Shown: positions 1 to 10,358 of the stretch, piece after piece
Numbering within the stretch: position 1 is the stretch's first letter
Layout: each line of letters starts with the position of its first letter
Origin: Hydractinia symbiolongicarpus
Taxonomy: Eukaryota; Cnidaria; Hydrozoa; Anthoathecata; Hydractiniidae
Direction of reading: 5' to 3'
NCBI RefSeq assembly: GCF_029227915.1
Contig: NC_079887.1
Location: forward strand, 15,373,650 to 15,437,649
Length of the DNA: 64,000 nt
Position numbers and translations under genes: made by a program
Notes under the pieces: generated by a model
Told to the model about the DNA's origin: nothing
Database searches by the model: none
The model's input: only the letters and a program-made list of their open reading frames with translations

Positions 1-1495
1 TGTGTCTTTTCATCCACTCCTCGCTGTGGATTTCCGTCAGCTGGTTTATAACTGCTGTTGGACTGTTTCTTAATGTTCTGGAGCATTTTTTCGTAATCAG
101 TGAAGCATGGCAAGCACACTTTCGGTTCAGAACAGTGCGTTTATTCGGTGGTACATCAATAGGTACTGCATCAATAGGATCAATCTTCCCTTAGAAAAAA
201 TTACATAAAGTATTGCAGCCTGTGGCTACACTTCTTAAGAAAATAATATTACGCACACTTTTTAAATTGAATTTTTATATTGTGCTGATAAATCATTCCA
301 TTCGACATGGCAAGGGGGGATTATGTGAACATGTTACATAGCTCTGCTGCTTTCTTTTACATCTCCGTGCTTTCCACTTCTTAGCATAAAAGCTTCTCCT
401 TATCCATAAAAGATGAGTTTTTAACCAGTGAATTCTAAAAAAATTGCAACTTCTTTTTCTATTTCGTCTCTTGAATATAGAACAAGTGAATGTTGATATA
501 GCATTTACAATGTGTGTCTATGAAATTGTCTTTCAGTTGTTTAGTTTCTGGGCTGGATAGACGTTTTTAAAGGTGTATATTTTTGTCTAAATTTGTTTGT
601 TTGTGTTTTATGATATTTCAGCATAGTGTCTCTTAGTTGTGTCAATACTGATGTTGTATATCACAACATATTAACCTAAGAAAAATGGATATAAAAACAA
701 TAAAGCAAAATAGATATTATATCCATATGCACTGCTTCATAAAATGAATATAATAGTAATTTCTAGCGAAAATGGGCATAATAGCCGATAGCAGCTATTC
801 TTTGTTATGTTCGTCAACTTTAACCACTCCGTTTATTGGAAAAATGGAAGATGGCGTATTGAGCTGTGTACACCATCAACTGGATGGTTTGAATGAGACC
901 TGTACTGCCCTTCTTTCGTTGCTACCAATTTAAGGACTACAGCCAGCTGGCTGGTTGGCTGGCTGGCTGGCTGGGTTGTGAAGTAGTTGTGGTGTGTTGC
1001 TAGCTAGTTAGCTATAAACCAATATCGGATATCACTGATTGCTGTTTGATAGCTCCTGAGAGAAGAACACCAGACGCTGCTTTATAGGTCAATTTTTTTA
1101 TAACCATATGTCGATTCTTGTGTAACTTATAGTTAATTTCTACATAAAATAGAAATAAATGAAACTATATAAAAATTATTTGTGCAAAAATATAAAATAA
1201 TCTGTACTGGCAGTTCTTAATATACAACTTATAACAATACGAAATTGTGAAGATAATGTTAAGGGCAAATCGAAATCTATGGTAGTAATGTCCATTGTCT
1301 GTCTGAGCCTGAGGTGGTGGCTGTGCTACCTAATGGATGATCAATTATCAGAGTGCAAAATCTGAAGAAAAAAAAGTTTAAACATTTGAGAGTTAATCAA
1401 ACTTCTAGGAACTACAATAGAATTTCATACGTTGTCAACAGCATTAGTGATCATATAACTCAGAGCAGAACTTAATCTATATACATCGTGTTCGC
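1..1495. other. Intergenic, no gene seen
   Basis: AT-rich sequence without a supported coding region on either strand. A short (CTGG)n microsatellite lies near 949-975, followed by a TAGCTAGTTAGCTA stretch. Nothing else is recognised. Confidence 0.5.
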
Positions 1496-1499
1496 ACAA

Positions 1500-2426
1500 A
1501 AAAAATGCCCCAGTGGTTTACCCTTGCGGATTTCATTTTTATAGGTGATTTTACAGTTATCACCCAATCCATACCCATTCCTTTCAGTTTGGTTAAACCA
1601 ATTCCCATGAATAGATGTCTTTGCTAATTTATCGACACGCATCACCCAAAACTTTTCAGCATCGTCCCCTGGAGGTTAAACAGCCAAAATGTCATTATTT
1701 TATCAAGTCATTTTTCGTAGGTTTAAATGCAAAATTACCTTCCTTAACATCTATTACTGTCAATCCTGAAGAACTGTCTTTATTTTGATCAATAGCATCC
1801 ACAACTGGATATCTTTCAATACTTCTCACAGATTCCAACTTACCATTCACATCAACTATCCCTTTTATTTACTAATTTCACTGATCTTTTAGATTTGTAA
1901 GTTTCACTTCTTGGCGTTACAAAGGGAATTATTTATATCTTTAATGCCACATTTTTTTTTCTTTTCATTTAGAAGCTCTACCATGCTTGATGTTAACAAG
2001 GATTGTTAACTTAAATAAAATTACATATTTATAAAAAGGCTATTATATTCATACTATACTACACTCAGATAAAGTTGTACGCACAATACGCAATAGAACA
2101 AATATTTCTTAAATAAAAAATATATATATTTTATCAACATTTACATGTTAATTTTGTGCTTATACCTTTGTGATAATTTTAAATTTGGTAAACAAGGTGT
2201 ACTATTAATGAAAGAATTAGAACTGTTAGCAGAATTAGGCGTTGAAGCTTTGCCACTACTGTCCATTGATCTCTCTAATTTTACTTGGTGGATTGCTTTA
2301 AGAATATTGGGATCTTTAAAAACCCTGCCCTTCTTTTCTTGCATTTTTAACAATAAGTGGCGACTAGGCACAGCTAAATAGTCACTCAGCTTCTAAGCTT
2401 TTTTCTTTGGTCCCATCTCGGTTTTG
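1500..2426 (-). pseudogene. Decayed protein-coding relic, unknown family
   Basis: Minus-strand reading gives an ordered chain of coding-like segments broken by stops and frame changes. It opens at 2426 with MGPKKKA, a TAG, then KLSDYLAVPSRHLLLK, and runs in frame to about 2141. Further segments follow downstream: one with SSMVELLNEKKKK, one with VTPRSETYKSKRSVKLVNK, one with GIVDVNGKLESVRSIERYP, and one with PPGDDAEKFWVMRVDKLAK ending in KPLGHF near 1500. At least three frame changes and three stops separate them. The conserved-looking composition and consistent order argue for a dead gene or a dead transposon gene rather than chance. I do not recognise the family. The downstream end is not defined. 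Confidence 0.5.
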
Positions 2427-2954
2427 GTTTTTAAGTTCTATAAAGAAAGTTTAGTCAGAAGATAAACTACCACGGGTTTTTCTAATACGGTTAAAGATGT
2501 AAAAGCCCTGCAAGAAAGGAAAATAAGGGACCATCAACAAATATATCTTTTTAAATGTACTAGTAATGAAGGTATTAATTTTTTTCAAAACCGGTTAATA
2601 AAATATAAAAATTTTTGATTGTTTTTTACTTCATGTTTAAATTTAAAAAAAATCGTGATCTGACAGAAGACATCAATTCTACAAGTAAAAATGTAACGAA
2701 TAAGTCAGAAACATTGTGGTTCCATGTAATATTGCAATCAAAATGACCAACAATGATTATATTTATTAAACAATATATTTCGGAAATTTATTCCATCTTC
2801 AGGTCTAAAATATAAAAAAACATATTCAGTAAAAACTGTTAAAAACATTAAAATAATAAAGTTTTTTATCATACATATCATACATAGCATCATACACTGT
2901 ACACAAATCAGAAAAAAGCTGATGGTAATTAAATCGTAATTACCCACGTCATAA

Positions 2955-3752
2955 TTAAAATTTAATCACCAGCGGCCTGAATCTATATTCATCCTTTGTA
3001 TTCAAAGATGGTTTCAATTGATTGATGAAAAGAGCCTCTAAAGTCATTAAATGATACGTTGATTTTGAGTTTGAGCACAAGATCGTTACGTCATCAATCG
3101 ACAATTCACGTTCGCATTCTTTCCAATGATCCGCAACCGGGCCATTTCGTCGATGTTCTTTGAAACGACATATCAAATGACGGCTTGTTTGACCGACATA
3201 GCAAGACGAACATCTTGGACATGAAAATTTATATACTACGCCACTTTTCAAAGATTTTTCGACTGTTGGCTTTAGTGATGGTAGACAGCTTTTCAGTTTA
3301 TTCAGCGTGAATATAATTCTGCACGGAGCTTTGATGTTGTTAAGCGTTCGTTTGAAATTATCCGAAACTTTACCACGATACTGAATAAATAACAATTTTT
3401 CTTCTGTTTCCTCTTCTTCTTTTTTTTTTTCTTTTTCGTCCTGATCAGTTTGTGGAATCGGCTTTTCAATGATTTTTCTCAATGTGTCTGAAATAATGGG
3501 GTCATAGAATTCAGCGGGATATTGGTTGTTATCTAGAATTCCTTTAGCCTTTTTCAGACTTTCATGAAATGTTTCCCAACTGCTACAAGCTCTATAGACT
3601 CTATGTACAAGTCCAGACACAACCGATCTCTTGTATTGTTTTGGTGCAAGGGCGTGGAAATTTAGTGTTAAACCAGTGTCAGTTGGTTTTGTATACCACT
3701 TTGAGACAAGGTTTCCGTGTGTTCTTTTTATAGACATGTCTAGAAATGCAAT
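2955..3752 (-). pseudogene. Penelope-like GIY-YIG endonuclease segment
   Basis: C-terminal half of the Penelope-like polyprotein, in frame with the RT segment after one TAA codon. It carries a connector with an acidic/lysine-rich low-complexity stretch, then the endonuclease. There KFSCPRCSSCYVGQTSRHL holds a zinc-type CxxCxxC followed by the YVGQT core, and RFKEHRR follows. GIY-YIG nucleases nick the target DNA during insertion in this retroelement class. It ends at the native stop at 2955. The last ~35 codons are duplicated in inverted form at the other end of the element. Confidence 0.85.
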
Positions 3753-4658
3753 TTATCCATTGTTTTCACGCTCGATAGTAAACTTTAGTGATGGGTGAAT
3801 ATTATTAATCTCATTCAACTTTTCCTGGATCTTATCTTTGTTGATATTTCTGATAATATCGTCCATATATCTCGCGAATAAATCTGCATCTCCCTTGATA
3901 ATATCGTCAAATTTACTGAGCCAACCATTAGCAAGCATTGGAGCTGGTGGGCTCCCCATTGCCAATCCATCGACTTGTTGGTAATATCCATCATGAGTCG
4001 ACATAACTACATTGCTACTACATAGTAAGGTTAATTTATGAAAAGTTTCTCGATCTACTGGAGGTTTTTCGTATTTTCCAGAATATAAAAGACTGGTACA
4101 ATCATCAATTGCTTCGTTCAGTGGTACATTTGTATATAGGGATGTGACGTCAAAACTCACAAGTTCCTCATTTTCTGCAAGTTGGAGATGTGTAATTAGA
4201 TCGGATATTTGTTTCGTGGAAGAATTGATGTTGCATTCATCTACTACTGACAGCCACTTTGCTACCTGGTTTGCTAGTTTGTAATATGGAGAACCTGGCA
4301 TCGATAAAACTGGTCTCATTGGTGTGTTATTTTTGTGTACTTTAGCAAGTCCGTAGATTCTAGGTGGTTGACTTCCTATTGGCTTTAGTTTATCATAAAG
4401 CTGTTCACTGATTTTTCCCTTCACTTTTAACTCTTTCAGGACAGATGTAATTCTTTCTTCTTCTTTGAACACAGGGTTCTTCTCATTTTTCCTTTTAGAT
4501 GTAAGTTTATTAAATTGGGGTAAACCAATGATGTCGTTCATTTTGTTGTTATAACTTTCAACTTTCATAACACAAATGCCGATGCCCTTGTCGAAGGGAA
4601 CTGCTATCAAGTTGTTGAGTTTTAGATACTTTTTTGTCATTTGAATGAAACGTATCAT
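3753..4658 (-). pseudogene. Penelope-like reverse transcriptase fragment
   Basis: About 300 residues of a Penelope-type reverse transcriptase. Visible motifs in order are YGLAKVHK and MRPVLS (finger region), SFDVTSLYTNVPLNEAID (motif A), GLAMGSPPAPMLAN (motif B) and RYMDDI (motif C with catalytic DD). It is truncated at the N-terminus: the first methionine lies inside the inverted terminal copy, so it is not a true start. The frame ends at a TAA just after TIERENNG, and the same frame continues immediately into the endonuclease segment. A single nonsense codon therefore splits what should be one polyprotein. Not expected to be functional. Confidence 0.85.
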
Positions 4659-4899
4659 TTAATGACTTTAGAGGCTCTTTTCATCAATCAATTGAAACCA
4701 TCTTTGAATACAAAGGATGAATATAGATTCAGGCCGCTGGTGATTAAATTTTAATTATGACGTGGGTAATTACGATTTAATTACCATCAGCTTTTTTCTG
4801 ATTTGTGTACAGTGTATGATGCTATGTATGATATGTATGATAAAAAACTTTATTATTTTAATGTTTTTAACAGTTTTTACTGAATATTTTTTTTATATT

Positions 4900-4960
4900 T
4901 TAGACCTGAAGATGGAATAAATTTCCGAAATATATTGTTTAATAAATATAATCATTGTTG
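4900..4960 (+). ncRNA. Possible hammerhead-ribozyme core in right terminal copy
   Basis: The right terminal copy contains CTGAAGA, a GGAA/TTCC stem with a small loop, then CGAAA, followed by an AT-rich segment that could form stem III. The order CTGANGA-stem II-GAAA is the conserved hammerhead core, and such ribozymes are known in terminal repeats of Penelope-like elements. The identical motif occurs on the minus strand in the left copy (about 2760-2815). Stems I and III are not convincing by eye, so activity is uncertain. Confidence 0.4.
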
Positions 4961-4988
4961 GTCATTTTGATTGCAATAAAAATGTAAC

Positions 4989-5870
4989 CTTGCTTTTTAG
5001 ATGTTTTAAATTTTCATACTTTTCTTCGATATTGATCGTAGTTTAGGCCTTTTTCTAATGTTCTTCATGTGCAACTATATTGAACTCAGAGTAGTGCTCT
5101 GTTTAGTATACGACTATGCTGGCTATACTTTGTGAGAAATAAAATAAAATCTTTTCAGTATAATCAGTGGTATGAGCAGCTAATTTTACTGTACATACCA
5201 TATCATCATAGAGCAGCTAATTTTACTGTAAGTGCTATATCATTTATCCTACATCAGTCAACTATAGATGAGTTGCCACTGTGTACAAAGTTCTGTATAT
5301 GAACACAAGGAAAATTGACTATTCCCTGTGTCAACCCTTACTAATGTGACTGCGGTTTAGCTAGCTAAGAGGGCTTATTTACACTATATTTACACCCTTG
5401 CTAGCTGTGTTTCTGCCTTACCTAAATGAAGTCATTGTGAATGTATCACGTCGCTAGCTATCTAGCTAGCTAGCTATAGGTAGCTAACATTGCTGTTAAA
5501 AATATGCAAACAATAAAAAAAATGGGCAGATATGGGATGAAGTTGTGTTTACAATTGCCACACCACACCCACTAAGAGTCAGGACATCTAATTGCTCTTT
5601 ATGCAGAAACCTCTAACCAACAAAAACATACATAAATCAACACTACATTTTTACAAAATTAACTTGAATTCAACCTATTCTAATCTAATAGCAAACGCAA
5701 AAGAAAGAACAGTTTCTGGAACTTTTTTCAGCCAGATTTGTACTCAAAACAGGAACCTCCCTTTGTTTCAAATTTATTATTATATCCATTTCCTTGAGAA
5801 ATGAATATTATATACATTCTAATATCTCCGTACATATGAATATAGTATCCATTTTGCATTATCGCTATTA
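4989..5870. other. Intergenic, no gene seen
   Basis: No supported coding region. There is an AGCTAGCTAGCTAGC-rich stretch near 5452-5486. A short duplication of GAGCAGCTAATTTTACTGTA occurs near 5176-5230. Confidence 0.5.
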
Positions 5871-7870
5871 CAGGGGCGGATACAGGATTTTTTTCTCCTT
5901 AGGCGGATTTGCGAAGCGAAGCCAACGCGCAATTTTTGCGTAGCGCGAGCGCTGTAAGCCCGCAAGTGGGGTCTTGGGCGAAGTCAAAGAAGCTTTGTCT
6001 TATTTACCTATTTCAGAATTCCAAAATGCAGCAGACAGTACCTTTACAAGTCCATTTCTTACATATTATTTGAAAAAGAAACCATAAAATTCTTAAATGA
6101 AACCCAAATAATGTTTTCAGATTAATTAAGGCTAAAATTAGCTAGCCAGCAAAACTTCTTCTTCCTTCCACATCCAGAAATTTTTATTGCAAGTTATGGG
6201 TGAATATAATAGCTCTTAAAGGCTACAAATTTTCGGAAACTAGATTCAGTAAAAAAGACATATATAATTCTTGCAATTCGGTAAAGCAGTATATATTACT
6301 AATAAAAAATTTTCATATTTAATCTATTCAAAGCATTTAATAAGATGAAAGAGGAGGCCTGAAAGAAAAATAAGGAAAAAACAACATCATAAGAATACAT
6401 ATTTAAACAGGTTTATTTGTAATTTTAGATCATAGTAACAACAACATAAACAACAACAGATAAATACAATAAAATAAAAATGACAACATTATATAGCAAT
6501 TAAAAACAACCTTACAACACAACAACCTACAAAAACGAAAGAATGAACACTGATTAATCACAACATTCAGTCAAAAAATGTTTAGCCCTATTAGCCTAAT
6601 AGCAAGAAAAACACTGTTTTTATTTTTCGGTAACTATTTCTGGCTCAGACTCTTAAATGTTGAATCAAACTTGAAAATACCTTTTGGCTGTTATGCGATC
6701 ATTAGTATAAATAATTTAAATTTTTAACAAAACAAAATCATTCAAGAGTACATATCGTTAACTACCTTATTGAACGTTTTGTGTCAATCTGGATAGGGTT
6801 GTAATAAGTATATATGCTAAGTCATGTTCGCCATGTTGGTAGAATCACAAACATTTTTCAAGTCTATCGGCAAGACATCTTCTTTAGTGAAAATGTGAAA
6901 AACTTTTGTTATTTCACCCATTGAATAAAGCAATTTCTTATTCGAATTGTATATAATTAGCACCATTTCCAGGTATTATTTTGATACGAGGCTCGAGATT
7001 TTACACCAAAACATCATAAAGTCTTGTCAAAGTCTTCCTCCCAAAACTAGTGTTCTCTTCCTTGGCCTTGTGGTATGTTAAAAAATGGTTTGGAAAGTGT
7101 CTACTGCCAGAAGATTTGAATCTACAAAAGGAAACATACAAAGTTGTTACGAAGTCAACAAATTGTTATATACATTACACCTTTACCAGCTACAAAAAAT
7201 AACCAGCTGGCAAGCTATTCGATTTATTGTGATGTGATAAAATGTCTTGTTACTTAAGTAAGAAAAGATACCCAAGAAAACATGAATAGAATTAAAAGTA
7301 AACAGATGTACCTGAAAGCGTAGTCATCGAGTTAATGTTATTATTTTTGTAAAGTCAAAGCCTGCTTTTCTGCCAAACTGCTTTTCTTCTGCAATCACAG
7401 GCGACACAGAGAATAAATGTTTTCCAGTAATGTTTCTTCTTTTTCGCGCGCAATATTTAACATCGTTGAATTTATTGCTTCTTACAGCAGACTTTACGCG
7501 TTCCCTAAAAATAAACAGACAGAATTGAAATAGGGAAATCTCAGCCTACCTTGCCGAGATTGTCATATGTAACGGTCAACGATTAAAATAAATAATTGTC
7601 CTTGTAAGGTGTACTTTGTGTCGGCCTATAGAAGCTGCCGTAAATTTACCTAACTTTACCAAATTTTACGGTAGCCTATGGAGTCACTTGGAAATGGCCT
7701 AAAGTATGAAATAGGACAAAATATTAAATCGGTACCGTAGCACTAGAAAAAATAATATAAAAAAGCGAAGTGAAAACGGAACCTAATTGTAACGATTCTA
7801 GAAAGCGCGGGGAGGCTAAATTTCTCCTTAGGCGAGTGCCGAGTTCTCCAATGTGTGAATCCGCCCCTAT
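5871..7870. mobile_element. Non-autonomous hAT-like DNA transposon (~2 kb)
   Basis: The left end starts CAGGGGCGGATACAGGA and the right end is GAATCCGCCCCTA, giving imperfect terminal inverted repeats of the CAGGGGCGGAT type common in hAT elements. A TTCTCCTTAGGCG motif also lies close to each end in direct orientation (about 5892 and 7822). The interior has no transposase-like coding sequence and looks like AT-rich filler. The flanking 8-mers match only partly, so the target duplication is not secure. Confidence 0.5.
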
Positions 7871-7871
7871 G

Positions 7872-9628
7872 TCAATATGTTATTCCATCTTGCTATTTAG
7901 AAGTAGTTCGTATTTCAGTGCAATTTTTACTCTGAGTACTTAAAGGGTGTAGGGTCTTAACTTAGTTAACGCCACAATCCGTGGTTAACTGTTTAGTATT
8001 GTATAGGGATTGTACATTTGTGTAAGTGTTGGAGAGTAGTATGCAGTCAGTATTAGAAGTACTCTCCTGTGAGTATATCCTGGTGGCGCTCTGCTACACA
8101 CTAAGCATACACACATATGAAACGTTATTTTGAAAGAAGAGCCAATTTGTATTATTTAATTTGAGTCGAAGTATAGCCATTATTATTATTATTGTATATA
8201 ATCCACCTACAGGCTTCAGCTTCATGGGCAAACTTCCACTTCTCGTTTCGTTAAGAAGTCCTTTTTTTCGTGATTTCCTATACTTGTACCCGATTCTTCT
8301 GAGGGTCGGCGAATACCATCAATATTTAAATGTGTGAGATTCGTTGCTTCATGAATATGCTTCTTCACCCATAATAACCAATGCACAGAAAAAAAAAAGA
8401 TTTTTTTTTAGCTACCATTAGTCATAAAAATGATCAATGTTGTTACTTGTCTTGAAACTTTAAACAGTCAACAATACTGGCTTTCTTTATGGATCCAGTA
8501 GATCCTTTGTGGTTAATCAAGCATTTATGAGTTCTCAAAAGGGTGGCATATAATTCTGGCTTGACATTATTCGGTAGTTAACACATTTTCCTGAGTCACT
8601 ACCAATAACTGTAACAACTTTAAGCAAAGTAGCATAACCCCTCCTTTGCTAAGAAATTGTCATGTCTGATATTAATTCCGATATTAATTCCGATATATAT
8701 TTCTGATATTACTTCCGATATTTTTCATTAAGATATTTTTTTCATGGTTAGATGAAAAACCTGCACTGTTATGCTGTTCTTACTTTAAGTAGTTGTTTTT
8801 TGCTCTTACTTTAAGTAGTTGTTTTTTGCTACTAGCGTTTTTTCTCAATTTGTCTCCACTGTTTTAAGAACAATAATTTAGTAAAGCAATTTTGAGTACT
8901 CTGGGTATCGCTCAAAAGCTCCCTTATAAATTTGAATTCGTTTTGCTTTTTAGGGGAGCTTTTTTTGTCTCCCTTGTTACAAAAATCAGCACCGTTCTTT
9001 TGTCATTGCTCATGCACAAGCAAATTGTCAGGGCTATGGGGAAACCCACCTAACCCACCCACCCACCTAATCTGCAGTCAAAAAATAGAAATACAGCACA
9101 GTTACTTAATGTAAATCATTGCACAATTCAGATGCAATGCTAGTATCTTCTTTACTGTAAAAATGTTTGAATTCCACACTGATCTTGTGAATTAAATTTG
9201 CGTTTATTACTTTCCTAAAAGTTGTGTCTTCTGTTATATTATGCTGTTTATTTAATATATGATTATGTTGAGAAAAAACTCATTGTAAATCGCTTCAATG
9301 GTATATTTTTAAGATTTAAAGAGAAATGCAAGTTAGATATATTTTCGTAATGGTTACTTCCCCCCCTATACTTAAATGTAGATCCCAAGAAGAAACATTT
9401 TTACATATGATCCTGAATGCGTTTATTACACCCCATTGTTCAGAAATTGCTAGGACTGAGATTATTAAATTGTTTCGTAACCCATTTAAAGAATATATCA
9501 AGGCTATAAACACATAAAAAGGTGTGGAAAAGAAGGGGGACTGAAATTGCTGCCGTCTTGAGCCATTACGAGTGATTTTTGGTGAAAGAAAAGTCTGTTT
9601 GAAGTGTCTGGGTCTTAACGGATTGTTT
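7872..9628. other. Intergenic, minor tandem duplications only
   Basis: No supported gene. A 26-bp unit containing TACTTTAAGTAGTTGTTTTT is duplicated in tandem at about 8778-8830. A short GATATTAATTCC repeat lies at about 8667-8715. Confidence 0.5.
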
Positions 9629-9745
9629 GGGGTGGTTAGGAGTGTCTTTGGGGTGGTTGGTGGTCATTTAGGGTGGTTGGGATCATTAGGGCTGGTTGGG
9701 GGTCATTTAGGGTGGTTGGGATCATTAGGGCTGGTTTGGGGTCAT
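9629..9745. repeat. G-rich minisatellite, 39-bp unit
   Basis: Two near-perfect 39-bp units (9662-9700 and 9701-9739) built from GGTCATTTAGGGTGGTTGGG and a following ATCATTAGGGCTGGTT part. Degenerate GGGGTGGTT copies precede them. Strong G/C strand asymmetry. It gives a spurious short open frame. Confidence 0.8.
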
Positions 9746-9932
9746 CGCACATTTAAGTTTCTTAGGTTTGAAGATGGATAAATATTTGATCACAATTAAT
9801 AATTACAAATTCTTTCTTTTGGATAACAGATGAATAATCTTGGGAATTTAGCTTGAATACTTGCGGCAAATTATTTCGTTGGATCAATTTACAAAACATC
9901 AACTCTTAGATTAGAGGACTAGAACAAAGTAA

Positions 9933-10292
9933 CAACCTCGTCCCCAGGGCTTTTTGTATTTTTTTTGACATCAGGGACGGTACATGAACATTACCCTGCC
10001 GCTGACCTCTTGGTTCTGTGATGTGAATAGACGAAGTGATGTCACTAATGTATGCGTTACGCCATCACTTTTTCACTCGCCAGAAATCCTAGTTTAATCT
10101 TGACGCTGCGTGGCCTTTGCTTACTTAACGGTCTAAGAAAAACCTGGGTTATCTAGAGAAATCGTAATAATTATTACAACCCAGATTCTGGGTTGTAAAA
10201 TGGTTAGCTACGTGAAAAGGCCTGTACCAAGGCCATGTTTGTATCACCGTCCCGATGTCAAAAAAAATACAAGATGCCCTGGGACGAGGTTG
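9933..10292. mobile_element. MITE with CAACCTCGT..CCCAGGGC termini (360 bp)
   Basis: The left end reads CAACCTCGTCCCCAGGGC and the right end GCCCTGGGACGAGGTTG. Pairing continues inward, through GACATCAGGGACGG on the left against CCGTCCCGATGTC on the right, for about 45 bp in all. No coding sequence. A shorter relative lies at 38099-38203 and a fragment near 46313. It sits just beyond the 3' end of the phospholipase gene. Confidence 0.75.
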
Positions 10293-10358
10293 CAAAATTA
10301 ATAAAATTATTAATGTTCGTTTTTGTCTTATTTCATAAAAATCAGAAGTCGTAAAATA

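Larger units (their letters stand above)
2698..4976 (-). mobile_element. Penelope-like retroelement, 5'-truncated, with inverted terminal copies
   Basis: A reverse transcriptase part and a GIY-YIG endonuclease part lie in one minus-strand frame. About 327 bp at the left end (2734-3060), covering the 3' end of the endonuclease and the 3' UTR, recurs in inverted orientation at the right end (4649-4976). This pLTR-like arrangement is characteristic of Penelope-like elements. The 12-mer TAAAAATGTAAC at 2686-2697 and 4977-4988 flanks the unit and is a plausible target duplication. It leaves a 36-bp non-repeated extension at 2698-2733, as is known for some Penelope-like elements. The N-terminal part of the RT is missing because the right inverted copy begins there. 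Confidence 0.85.
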
